A stretch of 32,220 bases of DNA from Acidimicrobiia bacterium (lineage in GTDB: Bacteria > Actinomycetota > Acidimicrobiia > IMCC26256 > PALSA-555). Position numbers and translations under genes: made by a program. Each line of letters starts with the position of its first letter. Within the stretch, counting starts at the first letter, position 1. This document shows positions 22,686-30,677 of this stretch, in pieces. Location of the stretch: NCBI GenBank assembly GCA_009694435.1, contig SHUY01000014.1:1-32220 (forward strand). The letters run 5' to 3'. The notes beneath the pieces are model-generated. The model made no database searches and was not told the DNA's origin. It saw nothing but the letters and a program-made list of their open reading frames with translations.

Positions 22686-25353
22686 GCCGCCGGCCAAGAA
22701 AACTGCGGCCAAGAAAACTGCGGCCAAACCGCCTGCTAAAGCTGCAGCCAAGAAAGCTGCGGCCAAGAAAACTGCGGCCAAGAAAACTGCGGCCAAGAAA
22801 ACTGCGGCCAAACCGCCTGCTACCACTGCGGCCAAACCGCCTGCTACCACTGCGGCCAAACCGCCTGCTACCACTGCGGCCAAACCGTCCGCCGCCACCG
22901 CGCTGGCTTTGGCCGGCGGAGACATTCAGCCCATAGAGATTCAAGACGAAATGGAACGCTCGTTCTTGGATTACGCGATGTCGGTAATTACCGCGCGCGC
23001 CCTTCCCGACGCGCGCGACGGACTCAAGCCGGTGCACCGCCGCATTCTTTATTCGATGTACGACTCCGGCACCCGTCCCGATCGCAAGCACCGCAAGTCA
23101 GCCCAGACGGTTGGTGACGTTATGGCTCGGTTTCATCCTCACGGCGACACCGCTATTTATGACGCCATGGCCCGCATGGCGCAAGATTTTTCTCTGCGCT
23201 TTCCCCTCGTTGACGGTCACGGAAACTTCGGCTCGCCCGACCCCAACGATCGCCCCGCGGCGGCTCGGTACACCGAGGCCCGATTGGCCTTACTGGCTAT
23301 GGAGATGCTGGGTGAAATCGACGAAGAGACGGTGGACTTCATTCCTACTTATGACGGCGAGAACGAAGAACCCACCGTGTTGCCCGCCCGTTTCCCCAAC
23401 CTGTTGGTCAACGGAGTGGGGGGAATCGCCGTGGGTATGGCCACCAACATTCCTCCTCACAACCTGGGCGAAGTGATTGATGCGGTTATTTACATGATTG
23501 ACAACCCCGAAGCCAAAGTGGCCGATCTTTTAAAGATCGTTAAAGGCCCCGACTTCCCCACCGGCGCGTTTATTTTGGGTAAAACGGGCATTAAAGACGC
23601 GTACACCACCGGTCGAGGGTCAATCAAGCTTCGGGCAACGCTCGACGTTGAAGAGGGCGCGCGCGACGGAAAGCGAATTGTTATTACGCAGGTTCCGTAT
23701 CAGACGTCAGTCGAGGCCATCGGCCAGCGTATAGCCGAGCTAGTTAACGATCGAAAACTTGACGGTATCCGTGACGTTCGCAACGAGTCGGCCGGAGTAA
23801 CCAACCGTCTGGTAATCGAGTTACGTAAGGCCGCCAACGTAAATGTTGTAATTAACCAACTTTATAAATTAACTCAACTACAAAGCACTTTTTCGGTGAA
23901 TATGTTGGCCTTGGTCGACGGGGTTCCGCGCCTGCTTACGCTTGATCAATCAATCCGAGTTTACCTTGAGCACCAAGTCGAAGTAGTAACTCGGCGCACG
24001 CAGTATCGCCTGCGTCGGGCCCAAGAGCGTGAGCACATCGTCGAAGGATTGGTAAAAGCACTCGCGGCCATTGATGCGATCATCAAACTCATCAAAGCCG
24101 CCGCCGACGTAGAGGCCGCCCGTAAGGGTCTTATGGCCAAGCCGTTCGCTTTTTCAGAAATTCAAGCGAACTACATCTTGGATATGCAACTACGCCGACT
24201 TACTCAACTAGAAGGCGAGAAGCTGCGTAAGGAACTGGCCGAGCTCCAAGAACAGATCAAGGCCTTGCAGTCAATTTTGCAGAGCAAGGAAGAACTTGAA
24301 GGAGTCATAAAAACCGAATTAATCGCCACCAAGGAAAAATTCGCCAACCCTCGGCGAACGAAATTAATTGCCGACACCGGTGAACTCGATGTTCTTGATT
24401 TGATTGACGACGAAGAAGTAGTCGTGGTGTTAACCAAGAACGGCTACATCAAGACCGTGGCCGCCGACTCGTTCCGCCGCCAAGGTCGCGGTGGTCGTGG
24501 GGTGCGGGGCAGCAAGTTGGGCGACGGCGACTATGTAGCCAACCTCCTTACCACCACCATGCATTCGTACTTATTGATGTTCTCTAATCGGGGCAAGGTT
24601 TACCGCATACGGGCTCACGAGATCCCTATGCAGGCGCGCACTGCGCGCGGCACCGCTTTGGTCAACCTGGTTTCTCTGGCCGCCGGCGAACAGATCGAAG
24701 CGGTAATCGACACCCGCACTTACGAAGAGGGTATGTACCTGATCTTCGCTACCCGCGGGGGACTAGTTAAGAAAACCAAGATGTCGGAGTACGACTCTTC
24801 GCTCCGCAACGGCCTTATCGCCCTAAATCTCAATCGAGGCGACGAGTTGGTCCAGGTTATTCAAACGAACGGCAAGAGCGACTTGATGATGACCACCAAG
24901 AACGGACAGACCATTCGTTTTGCCGAAGAAGATATCCGCCCCACCGGGCGCGCTTCAGCGGGGGTGCACGGAATGAAATTGCGCGAAGACGACGCGGTGG
25001 TTTCTTGTGACTCCTATCGCGAAGGGTCGGTTATGTTATTCATCAGCGCCAGCGGGCACGGCAAGCGCACCAAGGCGGACGCTTTCCATCGCCAAAATCG
25101 CGGCGGACAAGGCGTGCGGGGAATGAAGATCACCGAAACCCGAGGCCAAGTGGTGGCCGCGTTTGCGGTGACCGAAGAAGACGAAATCATGGTGTTCTCG
25201 TCGGGCGGTAACATTCTTAAGATGCCCGCCGCCGACGTTTCTGTCCAGGGTCGTGACGCCACCGGCGTGCGGGTCACTCGGTTAGCCAAAGGTGAATCGG
25301 TGGTAGCAGTAGCACCCGCGCTAGACCATGACGGATCGCCGGAGACAAGCTAA
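22678..25353 (+). CDS. gyrA: DNA gyrase subunit A with Lys/Ala/Pro-rich N-terminal tail
   Basis: DNA-breaking and DNA-wrapping subunit of gyrase. Canonical GyrA begins near residue 83 ([20 protein letters not shown]). It has the winged-helix region [19 protein letters not shown] with Thr158 and Asp162 at the classical quinolone-resistance positions, and the catalytic Tyr198 in ARYTEARL. The coiled-coil region is [20 protein letters not shown]. The C-terminal beta-pinwheel carries a GyrA box (QGRGGRGV). Residues 1-81 form an extra tail with 19 lysines and no acidic residue, made of AKKTA units and three AKPPATTA units encoded by perfect DNA repeats (22693-22878). ATG at 22678 is in the normal overlap with gyrB. 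A TTG at 22909 could start a tail-less form but has no ribosome binding site. Total length is 891 residues. Confidence 0.95.
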   Translation: MPKPPAKKTAAKKTAAKPPAKAAAKKAAAKKTAAKKTAAKKTAAKPPATTAAKPPATTAAKPPATTAAKPSAATALALAGGDIQPIEIQDEMERSFLDYAMSVITARALPDARDGLKPVHRRILYSMYDSGTRPDRKHRKSAQTVGDVMARFHPHGDTAIYDAMARMAQDFSLRFPLVDGHGNFGSPDPNDRPAAARYTEARLALLAMEMLGEIDEETVDFIPTYDGENEEPTVLPARFPNLLVNGVGGIAVGMATNIPPHNLGEVIDAVIYMIDNPEAKVADLLKIVKGPDFPTGAFILGKTGIKDAYTTGRGSIKLRATLDVEEGARDGKRIVITQVPYQTSVEAIGQRIAELVNDRKLDGIRDVRNESAGVTNRLVIELRKAANVNVVINQLYKLTQLQSTFSVNMLALVDGVPRLLTLDQSIRVYLEHQVEVVTRRTQYRLRRAQEREHIVEGLVKALAAIDAIIKLIKAAADVEAARKGLMAKPFAFSEIQANYILDMQLRRLTQLEGEKLRKELAELQEQIKALQSILQSKEELEGVIKTELIATKEKFANPRRTKLIADTGELDVLDLIDDEEVVVVLTKNGYIKTVAADSFRRQGRGGRGVRGSKLGDGDYVANLLTTTMHSYLLMFSNRGKVYRIRAHEIPMQARTARGTALVNLVSLAAGEQIEAVIDTRTYEEGMYLIFATRGGLVKKTKMSEYDSSLRNGLIALNLNRGDELVQVIQTNGKSDLMMTTKNGQTIRFAEEDIRPTGRASAGVHGMKLREDDAVVSCDSYREGSVMLFISASGHGKRTKADAFHRQNRGGQGVRGMKITETRGQVVAAFAVTEEDEIMVFSSGGNILKMPAADVSVQGRDATGVRVTRLAKGESVVAVAPALDHDGSPETS
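22693..22878 (+). repeat. In-frame 15-bp and 24-bp tandem repeats in gyrA
   Basis: The 15-mer GCCAAGAAAACTGCG occurs at 22693, 22708, 22762, 22777 and 22792, with a one-base variant at 22747. A 24-bp unit (8 codons, AKPPATTA) occurs three times without change at 22807, 22831 and 22855. All units are multiples of three and keep the gyrA frame. The identity between copies indicates recent slippage or recombination, and copy number may vary between strains. Confidence 0.95.
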
Positions 25354-25754
25354 TGGCTCGCAGCGCTCCGAGCACGGCTCAATCTGCGTCAGGGGGCCGA
25401 CGTTACCGACAAACTATTGTAAAGGTCGATCTTTGGACCGCGCTAAAACTTTCTCTTTGCTTTTATATCTCCGCCATGTTCGTTCTTGTTGTTGCCCTGA
25501 TCTCGCTATGGCTCTTCGCCGAAGCGGCCGGAATTATTAGCAACGTTGAAAAGTTTATTGGCGACCTGTTCTCTGATAAAAGTTTCACCTTTTTGTCAAT
25601 CAAAGTATTGCAAGCCGTAGTGTTGATCGGGCTTCTGTTCGTCGCCCTGCAAGTGGCGATTACGATGGTCGCGGTTTCGTTTTACAACATATTCGCCGGT
25701 CTTTTTGGTGGCCTTGAAGTCACCATAAAAGAAGACGATCCACCGGTGCGCTAA
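25353..25754 (+). CDS. DUF3566 membrane protein
   Basis: A 133-residue actinobacterial membrane protein of unknown function, found directly downstream of gyrA across the phylum (Rv0007 in M. tuberculosis). The first 25 residues are polar ([20 protein letters not shown]). The DUF3566 domain starts with TIVKVDLWTALKLSLCFYIS, running into a first membrane helix at about 34-60. A loop (ISNVEKFIGDLF) and a second helix at about 88-112 follow, then the conserved end YNIFAGLFGGLEVTIKED. The start overlaps the gyrA stop (TAATG), so it is co-translated with gyrase. Whether it acts with gyrase or merely shares the operon is unknown. Confidence 0.88.
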   Translation: MARSAPSTAQSASGGRRYRQTIVKVDLWTALKLSLCFYISAMFVLVVALISLWLFAEAAGIISNVEKFIGDLFSDKSFTFLSIKVLQAVVLIGLLFVALQVAITMVAVSFYNIFAGLFGGLEVTIKEDDPPVR

Positions 25755-25783
25755 TACGGTGGCCGAGTAAGCGAAGAGCCGAG

Positions 25784-25789
25784 TAGGAT
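25784..25789 (+). promoter_or_regulatory. -10-like TAGGAT ahead of tRNA-Ile
   Basis: TAGGAT lies 12 bases before the mature 5' end of tRNA-Ile, a normal distance for a tRNA promoter with a short 5' precursor removed by RNase P. No strong -35 is visible. Readthrough from the gyrBA operon is also possible, as there is no terminator in the 47-bp gap. Confidence 0.4.
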
Positions 25790-25801
25790 TTTGACTTCTC
25801 C

Positions 25802-25875
25802 GGGGCTATAGCTCAGTCGGTTAGAGCGCATCCCTGATAAGGATGAGGTCGCTGGTTCGATTCCAGCTAGCCCCA
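25802..25875 (+). tRNA. ileT: tRNA-Ile (anticodon GAU)
   Basis: A 74-base cloverleaf. The acceptor GGGGCTA (25802-25808) pairs with TAGCCCC (25868-25874), followed by discriminator A. The D arm contains GCTC/GAGC with AGTCGGTTA. The anticodon stem CATCC/GGATG holds loop CTGATAA with anticodon GAT. The T arm is GCTGG-TTCGATT-CCAGC. The CCA end is not encoded (ACA follows). Its place after the gyrBA-DUF3566 block matches other actinobacteria. No tRNA-Ala follows. Confidence 0.98.
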
Positions 25876-25912
25876 CAGACGACGCGCCGACGCTGAACCC
25901 CGGGTCGGCCGT

Positions 25913-25918
25913 TAGGAT
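25913..25918 (+). promoter_or_regulatory. -10-like TAGGAT, near-leaderless start
   Basis: TAGGAT ends 7 bases before the GTG at 25926, the same hexamer as at the tRNA promoter. A GCCGAC/GTCGGC stem (25886-25891 with 25904-25909) ends three bases before it. No Shine-Dalgarno sequence lies between. Confidence 0.35.
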
Positions 25919-25925
25919 TAAACTC

Positions 25926-27524
25926 GTGTCGTCCGCTTTAGAGAGTTCGCGCCAATCGCCACCACTCCGCTTTATCAACTCCAGCCCCGCGCGCGTCGCC
26001 GCGGCAGTTTTGTGGCTGGCCGTAACCATGATAATTGCCGTTGGCGCTATCGCCTCGGTTCGCGATCTAAATAGTGACGACTTGGCCTGGCAGTACCTAC
26101 TTCACGCGTGGGAGTCAACTGGCCACGCTCAGGGGTGGATTTCTGAAGACGTTTTCCCCGTCCGCTTTGCTCTTTACGCCTTGCTTGAAGTACTGGGCTT
26201 CACTGGCCGCGACGAGGTGGTGGTGGCGTCCGTGATTCTAAATTTCGCCGGGGCGTTGAGTTTTTTGGCCGCACTCGCAGTTAGCCAATCAATTCGCGTG
26301 CCCGTGCGGGGACGGGTAGTGGTGGGGGTCGGTCTATTGGCTTCTTGGGGGCTGGTGGCGTGGACCGACGTATTCTTTAGCCCCAATTCGCGTTCTTTAG
26401 AAATCGGACTCGCGTTGTTAGCCGTAGCGTGGCTTGGAGTTCGCACGATTACTGAACGCCGACGCTCGGTTTTAGCGCTAACGGTTTTAGCGTTGGCCTT
26501 GGTTTGGTTCTCCGACCCGTTCGTCTTTCTAGTGATCGCCGCCCCGGCCGGACTGGCCGTCGCCCTTGACGTGCTCAAGCCCGTTCGCCGTCGCGGGAGT
26601 TTGACGATTCTGGTGGTATTGGCGCTTTCGGTCTTACTGACGCTGGCGTTTCGGGCCGGGTTGGCGTTATTTGATCTATCTGCCGAGTCGGTGGCCCGCG
26701 GAGGGTATTTCTTAACTCCCTTGGGGGAAATTCCGCATCGAGCCCTCGCGATACTCGAACGTTCCGCAATTTTGTTGGGGTTGGGTCAAGAAAATCTGAC
26801 CCAAGGCTCCGCGCTCGATTTATTAGTCGCGGTTCTTCGCCTCGGTGTTCTGGGGTTGGCCTTAGCGGGCTTGATCGTCACGGTGCGGGAGTGGGGGCGC
26901 GCAAGTTTGCTCGCCCGCACACTGGGGTTGAGTCTGATTGCTTGTCCGGCGGCAATGATTTTTATCAATATCTACCCTGACCCCGCCATCATTATCGATC
27001 GCTACTTGGTGATGATTTTGGTGGCATTGGCCGGCTTAGCCCTAATCGCCCTTGATCGCGCTCGAGCGAAAGCCGCACGCGTGTCTGGAGTCTTAGTGGC
27101 CGTTTTGGTGCTGGCCGTCTTGGTCACCAACTTTTCTAACTGGCGCGAAAATAACGAAACGGTACGCGACGCCAACGCCATTGCCTTAGGCGATGCGGTG
27201 TCATTTCAGGAGTGGGATCGCGTTTACGCGAACTACTGGATGGCGGTGCGGCAAAACGAGGTCGCGTCCGGCAATACGCGCTGGGTACCCGTAACGTGTG
27301 ATCGCAATGGGCCACTTGAACTATTTAAATGGAATAATGATTCGTCGGTTTTACGCACTCGCCCCAAAACAATCGCGGTCTCGGTTGAGCGACAGTACTG
27401 TGACTCAAGTGATATCGCCCGTCTTTACGGCCCCCCGACCGACCAAGTCGCCCTTGAGGGCCACGAGTTTTTCGTTTATCGCGACCGCTCCGTTTCGCCG
27501 GCCCTAAGAACTTTGCGACCATGA
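25926..27524 (+). CDS. Polytopic membrane protein, possibly GT-C-type glycosyltransferase
   Basis: A 532-residue protein with about ten to twelve hydrophobic helices and an extracytoplasmic C-terminal part; I do not recognise a named family. The first loop after TM1 contains an acidic pair (LNSDDLAWQYLLHAW), where GT-C lipid-linked-sugar transferases carry their catalytic Asp/Glu. The C-terminal segment has VYANYWMAVRQNEVASG, resembling the YWxAY-type motif seen in some uncharacterised GT-C-like membrane proteins. Two cysteines (VTCDRNG and RQYCDSS) could pair outside the membrane. The stop overlaps the start of the following acyltransferase (ATGA), which suggests joint work on a surface polysaccharide or glycolipid. 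The glycosyltransferase assignment is inference. The GTG start follows a -10-like TAGGAT with no ribosome binding site. Confidence 0.6.
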   Translation: MSSALESSRQSPPLRFINSSPARVAAAVLWLAVTMIIAVGAIASVRDLNSDDLAWQYLLHAWESTGHAQGWISEDVFPVRFALYALLEVLGFTGRDEVVVASVILNFAGALSFLAALAVSQSIRVPVRGRVVVGVGLLASWGLVAWTDVFFSPNSRSLEIGLALLAVAWLGVRTITERRRSVLALTVLALALVWFSDPFVFLVIAAPAGLAVALDVLKPVRRRGSLTILVVLALSVLLTLAFRAGLALFDLSAESVARGGYFLTPLGEIPHRALAILERSAILLGLGQENLTQGSALDLLVAVLRLGVLGLALAGLIVTVREWGRASLLARTLGLSLIACPAAMIFINIYPDPAIIIDRYLVMILVALAGLALIALDRARAKAARVSGVLVAVLVLAVLVTNFSNWRENNETVRDANAIALGDAVSFQEWDRVYANYWMAVRQNEVASGNTRWVPVTCDRNGPLELFKWNNDSSVLRTRPKTIAVSVERQYCDSSDIARLYGPPTDQVALEGHEFFVYRDRSVSPALRTLRP

Positions 27525-29464
27525 CCACAACCGTTCGTCCCGACGAAACTTCGGAAACCTTTGGAGTCTTTGGGTATCACCCCGGGCTCGACGGGGTGCG
27601 GGGGATGGCAATGGTGATTATCTTTCTTTTTCACGCGGGGTCGCCAATTTTTCCGGGAGCGGTGCTTTCACTCTCACTGTTTTTTACTTTGTCGGGGTTT
27701 CTTATTACCCGCCTTCTGCTCGACGAAGGCGTTCGCCAGTCCGCCATAGACCTGCCTCGATTCTGGGCCCGCCGATTGCGGCGACTTTTACCCGCGGCGT
27801 TATTAGGAATTGTTTTTGTAATGGTGCTTTCGGCCACGGTATGGAACCCTGATCCGAACGAACTGCGCACCGATATCTTGGCGTCACTGGGCTACGGCGC
27901 CAACTGGCGATTTTTGTTACAAGGCCATTCTTACGCGCAACTATTTCAGGCCCCTTCACCGCTACTGCACTATTGGAGTTTGGCCATTGAAGAGCAGTTC
28001 TATTTTTTACTTCCCTTATTAGTTTGGGCCATCGCGCGCAGAACCAACTCACCCCGAGGATTTCGCTTAACTCTGCGGGCTTCGTTGCTCATCGGAATTG
28101 CAATTTCGCTAGTGGTAACTACCGTCGCGGCGGCTACGGGAAATACCGATTTCGTGTACTACAGCCTTCCCAGCCGTGCGGGCGAACTATTGGTGGGCGC
28201 AGTGGCGGCGACTTCACTCGGCGCAGCTCGACTCGCGCGGCGTCCCGCACCAAAGTGGGTAACCCTCGTCGGCACCCTTGCCCTCATCGCCCTCATCGTT
28301 TTGTGTGCCACCGTTACCCGCACTTCTCCGTGGCTGTCGTGGGGTGGCTTTGTCGGTTTCTCGGTCATCTCGTCGTTATTGATCGTGGCCGTGTTGCCGC
28401 CCGGACCACTAGCCAAAGCGCTGTCCGTGTGGCCGTTGCTAATGCTCGGGAAAATCTCCTACGGGCTTTACATTTACCACTGGCCAGTAATTCTCTGGCT
28501 CACACCCGAGCGAGTTGGGGTAGGCGGAGCGGAGCTAATCCTTATTCAGGCCAGCGTGACTTTGGTGCTGGCGATTATTTCGTACGTATTAATCGAACAG
28601 CCAGTACGCCGGGGCCGAGTTCCGCGCGGAGCCGGGGCGCGCTTTGCCGCCCCAGTCGGAATTGTGGCTATGGCGTTAGCGGGGTTATTGGTCACGAGTA
28701 CGCTCAGTTCGCCGGCGCGGCTGGATTTCGCGGCGGCAATCTCTGTCAACAAGATTCCGGTAACGCTGCCGGCATTCGGCGAAACTTCCGTCGCGTTTTT
28801 TGGCGATTCCACCGCGTTAATGACCGCGGCAGGGTTTGAATCTTGGGCGGCCACCTCGCCCAAAATCTCGCAAGGCGGTGGCGCGGCCTATTACGGCTGC
28901 GGGATTGTGCGCGACGGCAAAGCGCGCTTCGCCGGTCGCGAACTTACTTTTGAAGCGTGCCGATCAATCCCCGAGCAATGGAGCCAAGCGCTCACCGAAA
29001 CCAAACCGCAGGTAGCGATAATTCAAGTTGGGCCCATTGAAGCCGACGACCATCTTTTACCCGGCGACACCCAGTGGCGATTTCTCGGCGACCCCGTCTT
29101 TGATGACTACCTCACCCGCCGAATGATCGAAGCGGTCGATGTTGTGATTGATCACGGTGCGATTCCGGTGTGGCTGAAGAGTCCACTGATTGAACCGGGG
29201 CGCTCAACCCTCCTGCCCAACGACGATCCGTCGGGCGATCCGGCGCGCATGAAACGATTTAACGCAATTCTCGACTCAGTGGCTAAGCGCCGACCCGAAT
29301 TGAGAATTGTTGATCTGGCCGCGTTCGTCAAACGCTGGCCCGCAGGGGAGTTCGACGTGGTTTTACGCCCCGACGGCGTTCATTTTGACCCCGTGGTAGT
29401 CACTGCTTCGGTCGCACCGTGGCTGGAGGCGGAAGTACTTAAGGCCGCGGCCCGTAAGCGGTAA
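27521..29464 (+). CDS. Acyltransferase-3 / SGNH fusion (OafA-like O-acyltransferase)
   Basis: A 647-residue membrane enzyme predicted to O-acetylate a surface sugar. The N-terminal acyltransferase_3 domain has LDGVRGMAMVIIFLFHAG with the catalytic His, LSLFFTLSGFLITRLLLDE, FWARRLRRLLPA, and LLHYWSLAIEEQFYFLLPL, with about ten membrane helices. The C-terminal extracytoplasmic SGNH-like domain (about 425-645) has block I VAFFGDSTALM with the nucleophile Ser, a block III region QVGPIEADD, and block V LRPDGVHFDP with the Asp-His pair. The catalytic triad thus appears complete. The glycine of block II is less clear. The gene is co-translated with the upstream GT-C-like membrane protein. The same architecture is known from OafA and related peptidoglycan or LPS O-acetyltransferases. 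The substrate is unknown. Confidence 0.9.
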   Translation: MTTTVRPDETSETFGVFGYHPGLDGVRGMAMVIIFLFHAGSPIFPGAVLSLSLFFTLSGFLITRLLLDEGVRQSAIDLPRFWARRLRRLLPAALLGIVFVMVLSATVWNPDPNELRTDILASLGYGANWRFLLQGHSYAQLFQAPSPLLHYWSLAIEEQFYFLLPLLVWAIARRTNSPRGFRLTLRASLLIGIAISLVVTTVAAATGNTDFVYYSLPSRAGELLVGAVAATSLGAARLARRPAPKWVTLVGTLALIALIVLCATVTRTSPWLSWGGFVGFSVISSLLIVAVLPPGPLAKALSVWPLLMLGKISYGLYIYHWPVILWLTPERVGVGGAELILIQASVTLVLAIISYVLIEQPVRRGRVPRGAGARFAAPVGIVAMALAGLLVTSTLSSPARLDFAAAISVNKIPVTLPAFGETSVAFFGDSTALMTAAGFESWAATSPKISQGGGAAYYGCGIVRDGKARFAGRELTFEACRSIPEQWSQALTETKPQVAIIQVGPIEADDHLLPGDTQWRFLGDPVFDDYLTRRMIEAVDVVIDHGAIPVWLKSPLIEPGRSTLLPNDDPSGDPARMKRFNAILDSVAKRRPELRIVDLAAFVKRWPAGEFDVVLRPDGVHFDPVVVTASVAPWLEAEVLKAAARKR

Positions 29465-29497
29465 CCCTTGTTTTGCGGGCGCGTTTTGTTGCGCCGG

Positions 29498-29503
29498 TAC
29501 ACT
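29498..29503 (+). promoter_or_regulatory. -10-like TACACT ahead of the 45-aa gene
   Basis: TACACT ends six bases before the ATG at 29510, preceded by CCGG. A GGCGC/GCGCC hairpin (29478-29482 with 29491-29495) ends two bases before it. No ribosome binding site is visible, consistent with a leaderless transcript. Confidence 0.4.
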
Positions 29504-29509
29504 TAGCCG

Positions 29510-29647
29510 ATGAGCGCATGGCGACGAGGTTTGGCGGTGGGCGCTTTAGCGGTCTTGATCGGGCTAGTGGTGCGCGTGTTAGGCAAAAGCGACGTCCCCG
29601 TTTCTTCCGGCGGCTGGCGACAACTTGAAGGCCCTGATTTCCGGTGA
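29510..29647 (+). CDS. 45-residue single-TM microprotein
   Basis: A short frame from ATG at 29510 to TGA at 29645-29647. It encodes MSAWRRGLAVGALAVLIGLV and continues with VRVLGKSDVPVSSGGW and a charged end. One membrane helix covers about residues 7-24, with positive residues before it, so the polar C-terminus (about 20 residues) may face outward. The stop overlaps the start of the next gene as GTGA, the typical sign of translational coupling. A -10-like TACACT lies just upstream. I do not recognise a family; a coding role is supported by the overlap, the spacing and the clean membrane segment. It is too short for most gene finders. Confidence 0.6.
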   Translation: MSAWRRGLAVGALAVLIGLVVRVLGKSDVPVSSGGWRQLEGPDFR

Positions 29648-30642
29648 CGACAATTGCCTTGGTCGGCGCGGGCGCCGTGGGCACTCGGGCCGCACGCCAA
29701 TTAGTAGACACCCCCGGGATAAAGCGATTGTTAATTGCCGATCGTTCTCGTGCTCAGGCCCGTGATCTTGCCGACCGAGTCGGCGGCGAAGCGGTGTCGC
29801 TATCAGCTGACGGGTTGGTGGGTGCTAACGCGGTGGCTCTAACAATTCCCAGTAGCGCCGCCGCTCGGCTGGCAGAAAAAATCATTTCCACTGGAGTTCC
29901 TGTCGCCACTGCTACCGACGACGAGACCGGCACCGCTGCGTTATTTGCCCTCAACGGGTTAGCTAAAAAAAACTCCACCCAAATTTTTGTGGGCTGCGCG
30001 TTGCTGCCCGGGTTGGGCGATGTTTTGGCTCGCCACGGCGCTAACGCACTAGCAAGGGCCGACGAAGTGCAAGCCGCTCGCGTCGGCGCCGCGGGGCCAA
30101 CTTGTGCGGCTTCTGTTCGTCGCTCTCGTCGGGAGCCCGCGCGTGAATGGTCTAACGGTGAGTGGCAGACCAGCCATCGCTCGGGCGCGCAGTTGGTCTG
30201 GTTCCCCGAACCAATCGGCGAGCAAGTTTGTGAGCAAGTTTCGCTCGGGGTAGAAAATCTACGCCGAGCGGTTCCGGAAGCAACTTTTGTTTTGTCCCGG
30301 GCGGGCGAAGCGCCCCCTCGTCGTTCATCATTTTCGTTTCGGGGTCGGAGAGAAACGGGCGACCTGTGGGCCGGAGTTCGGATCGAGGTATTGGGTTGGC
30401 AGGGGTCAGCGCGAGCGTCGATCGTGTACGGCGCCGTTGAGCACCCCGCCGCCGCCGCGGCCACCGTTTTAGCGATCGCTACGGCTCGCCTCGCGGGGCT
30501 CTTGCCCGCGGTGAAACTAGAGCAAACCAAGCCGGGCGCTTGGTCGCTAGGCGAAGCAATCGATCCCACCTCATTTTTGGCCGAATTAGCTGAGCGCGGA
30601 GTTCGGGTGGCGGTGTTTGAAGGAGTAGCGGGCTCGCGCTAA
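29644..30642 (+). CDS. Rossmann-fold, saccharopine dehydrogenase-like protein
   Basis: A 332-residue protein with an N-terminal NAD(P)-binding motif TTIALVGAGAVGTRAARQL and an acidic or basic cofactor-discriminating end of beta-2 (LLIADRSRAQARDLADRVG). ANAVALTIPSSAAARLAEKI and the strand PVATATDDETGTAALFAL follow. IFVGCALLPGLGDVLARHGA matches the catalytic-domain entry of saccharopine dehydrogenase-like reductases (the usual G-x-x-PG-x-x-D pattern). The C-terminal half is a mixed domain that does not resemble true lysine-pathway enzymes, so the substrate is unknown. The GTG start overlaps the stop of the upstream 45-residue membrane gene. A role next to that gene and the surface-sugar genes cannot be deduced. 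Confidence 0.72.
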   Translation: MTTIALVGAGAVGTRAARQLVDTPGIKRLLIADRSRAQARDLADRVGGEAVSLSADGLVGANAVALTIPSSAAARLAEKIISTGVPVATATDDETGTAALFALNGLAKKNSTQIFVGCALLPGLGDVLARHGANALARADEVQAARVGAAGPTCAASVRRSRREPAREWSNGEWQTSHRSGAQLVWFPEPIGEQVCEQVSLGVENLRRAVPEATFVLSRAGEAPPRRSSFSFRGRRETGDLWAGVRIEVLGWQGSARASIVYGAVEHPAAAAATVLAIATARLAGLLPAVKLEQTKPGAWSLGEAIDPTSFLAELAERGVRVAVFEGVAGSR

Positions 30643-30665
30643 CGACCGACCATTCTTCAATAAAC

Positions 30666-30671
30666 TACGCT
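30666..30671 (+). promoter_or_regulatory. -10-like TACGCT, near-leaderless start
   Basis: TACGCT ends six bases before the ATG at 30678, without any Shine-Dalgarno sequence between. It is the same hexamer as at 3098 and 7708. Confidence 0.4.
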
Positions 30672-30677
30672 GACCCA

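Noticed and set aside
22693-22878. Regular repeats as a possible CRISPR array
   Set aside because: Units are directly adjacent without unique spacers, in frame, and inside gyrA.
22539-23091. Minus-strand frames across the start of gyrA encoding Gly/Arg/Ser/Phe and Ala/Val repeats
   Set aside because: They are antisense readings of the gyrA tail repeats; the repetitive protein sequence is a by-product of the plus-strand repeat and both frames run into conserved gyrA or gyrB sequence.
28024-28839. 271-codon plus-strand frame inside the acyltransferase gene
   Set aside because: Arg/Gly/Ser-rich out-of-frame reading; the acyltransferase motifs are continuous in the other frame.
29754-30569. 271-codon antisense frame in the dehydrogenase-like gene
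   Set aside because: Composition is low-complexity Ala/Ser/Pro/Arg and the plus-strand frame has a clear Rossmann motif; typical shadow of a GC-rich gene.
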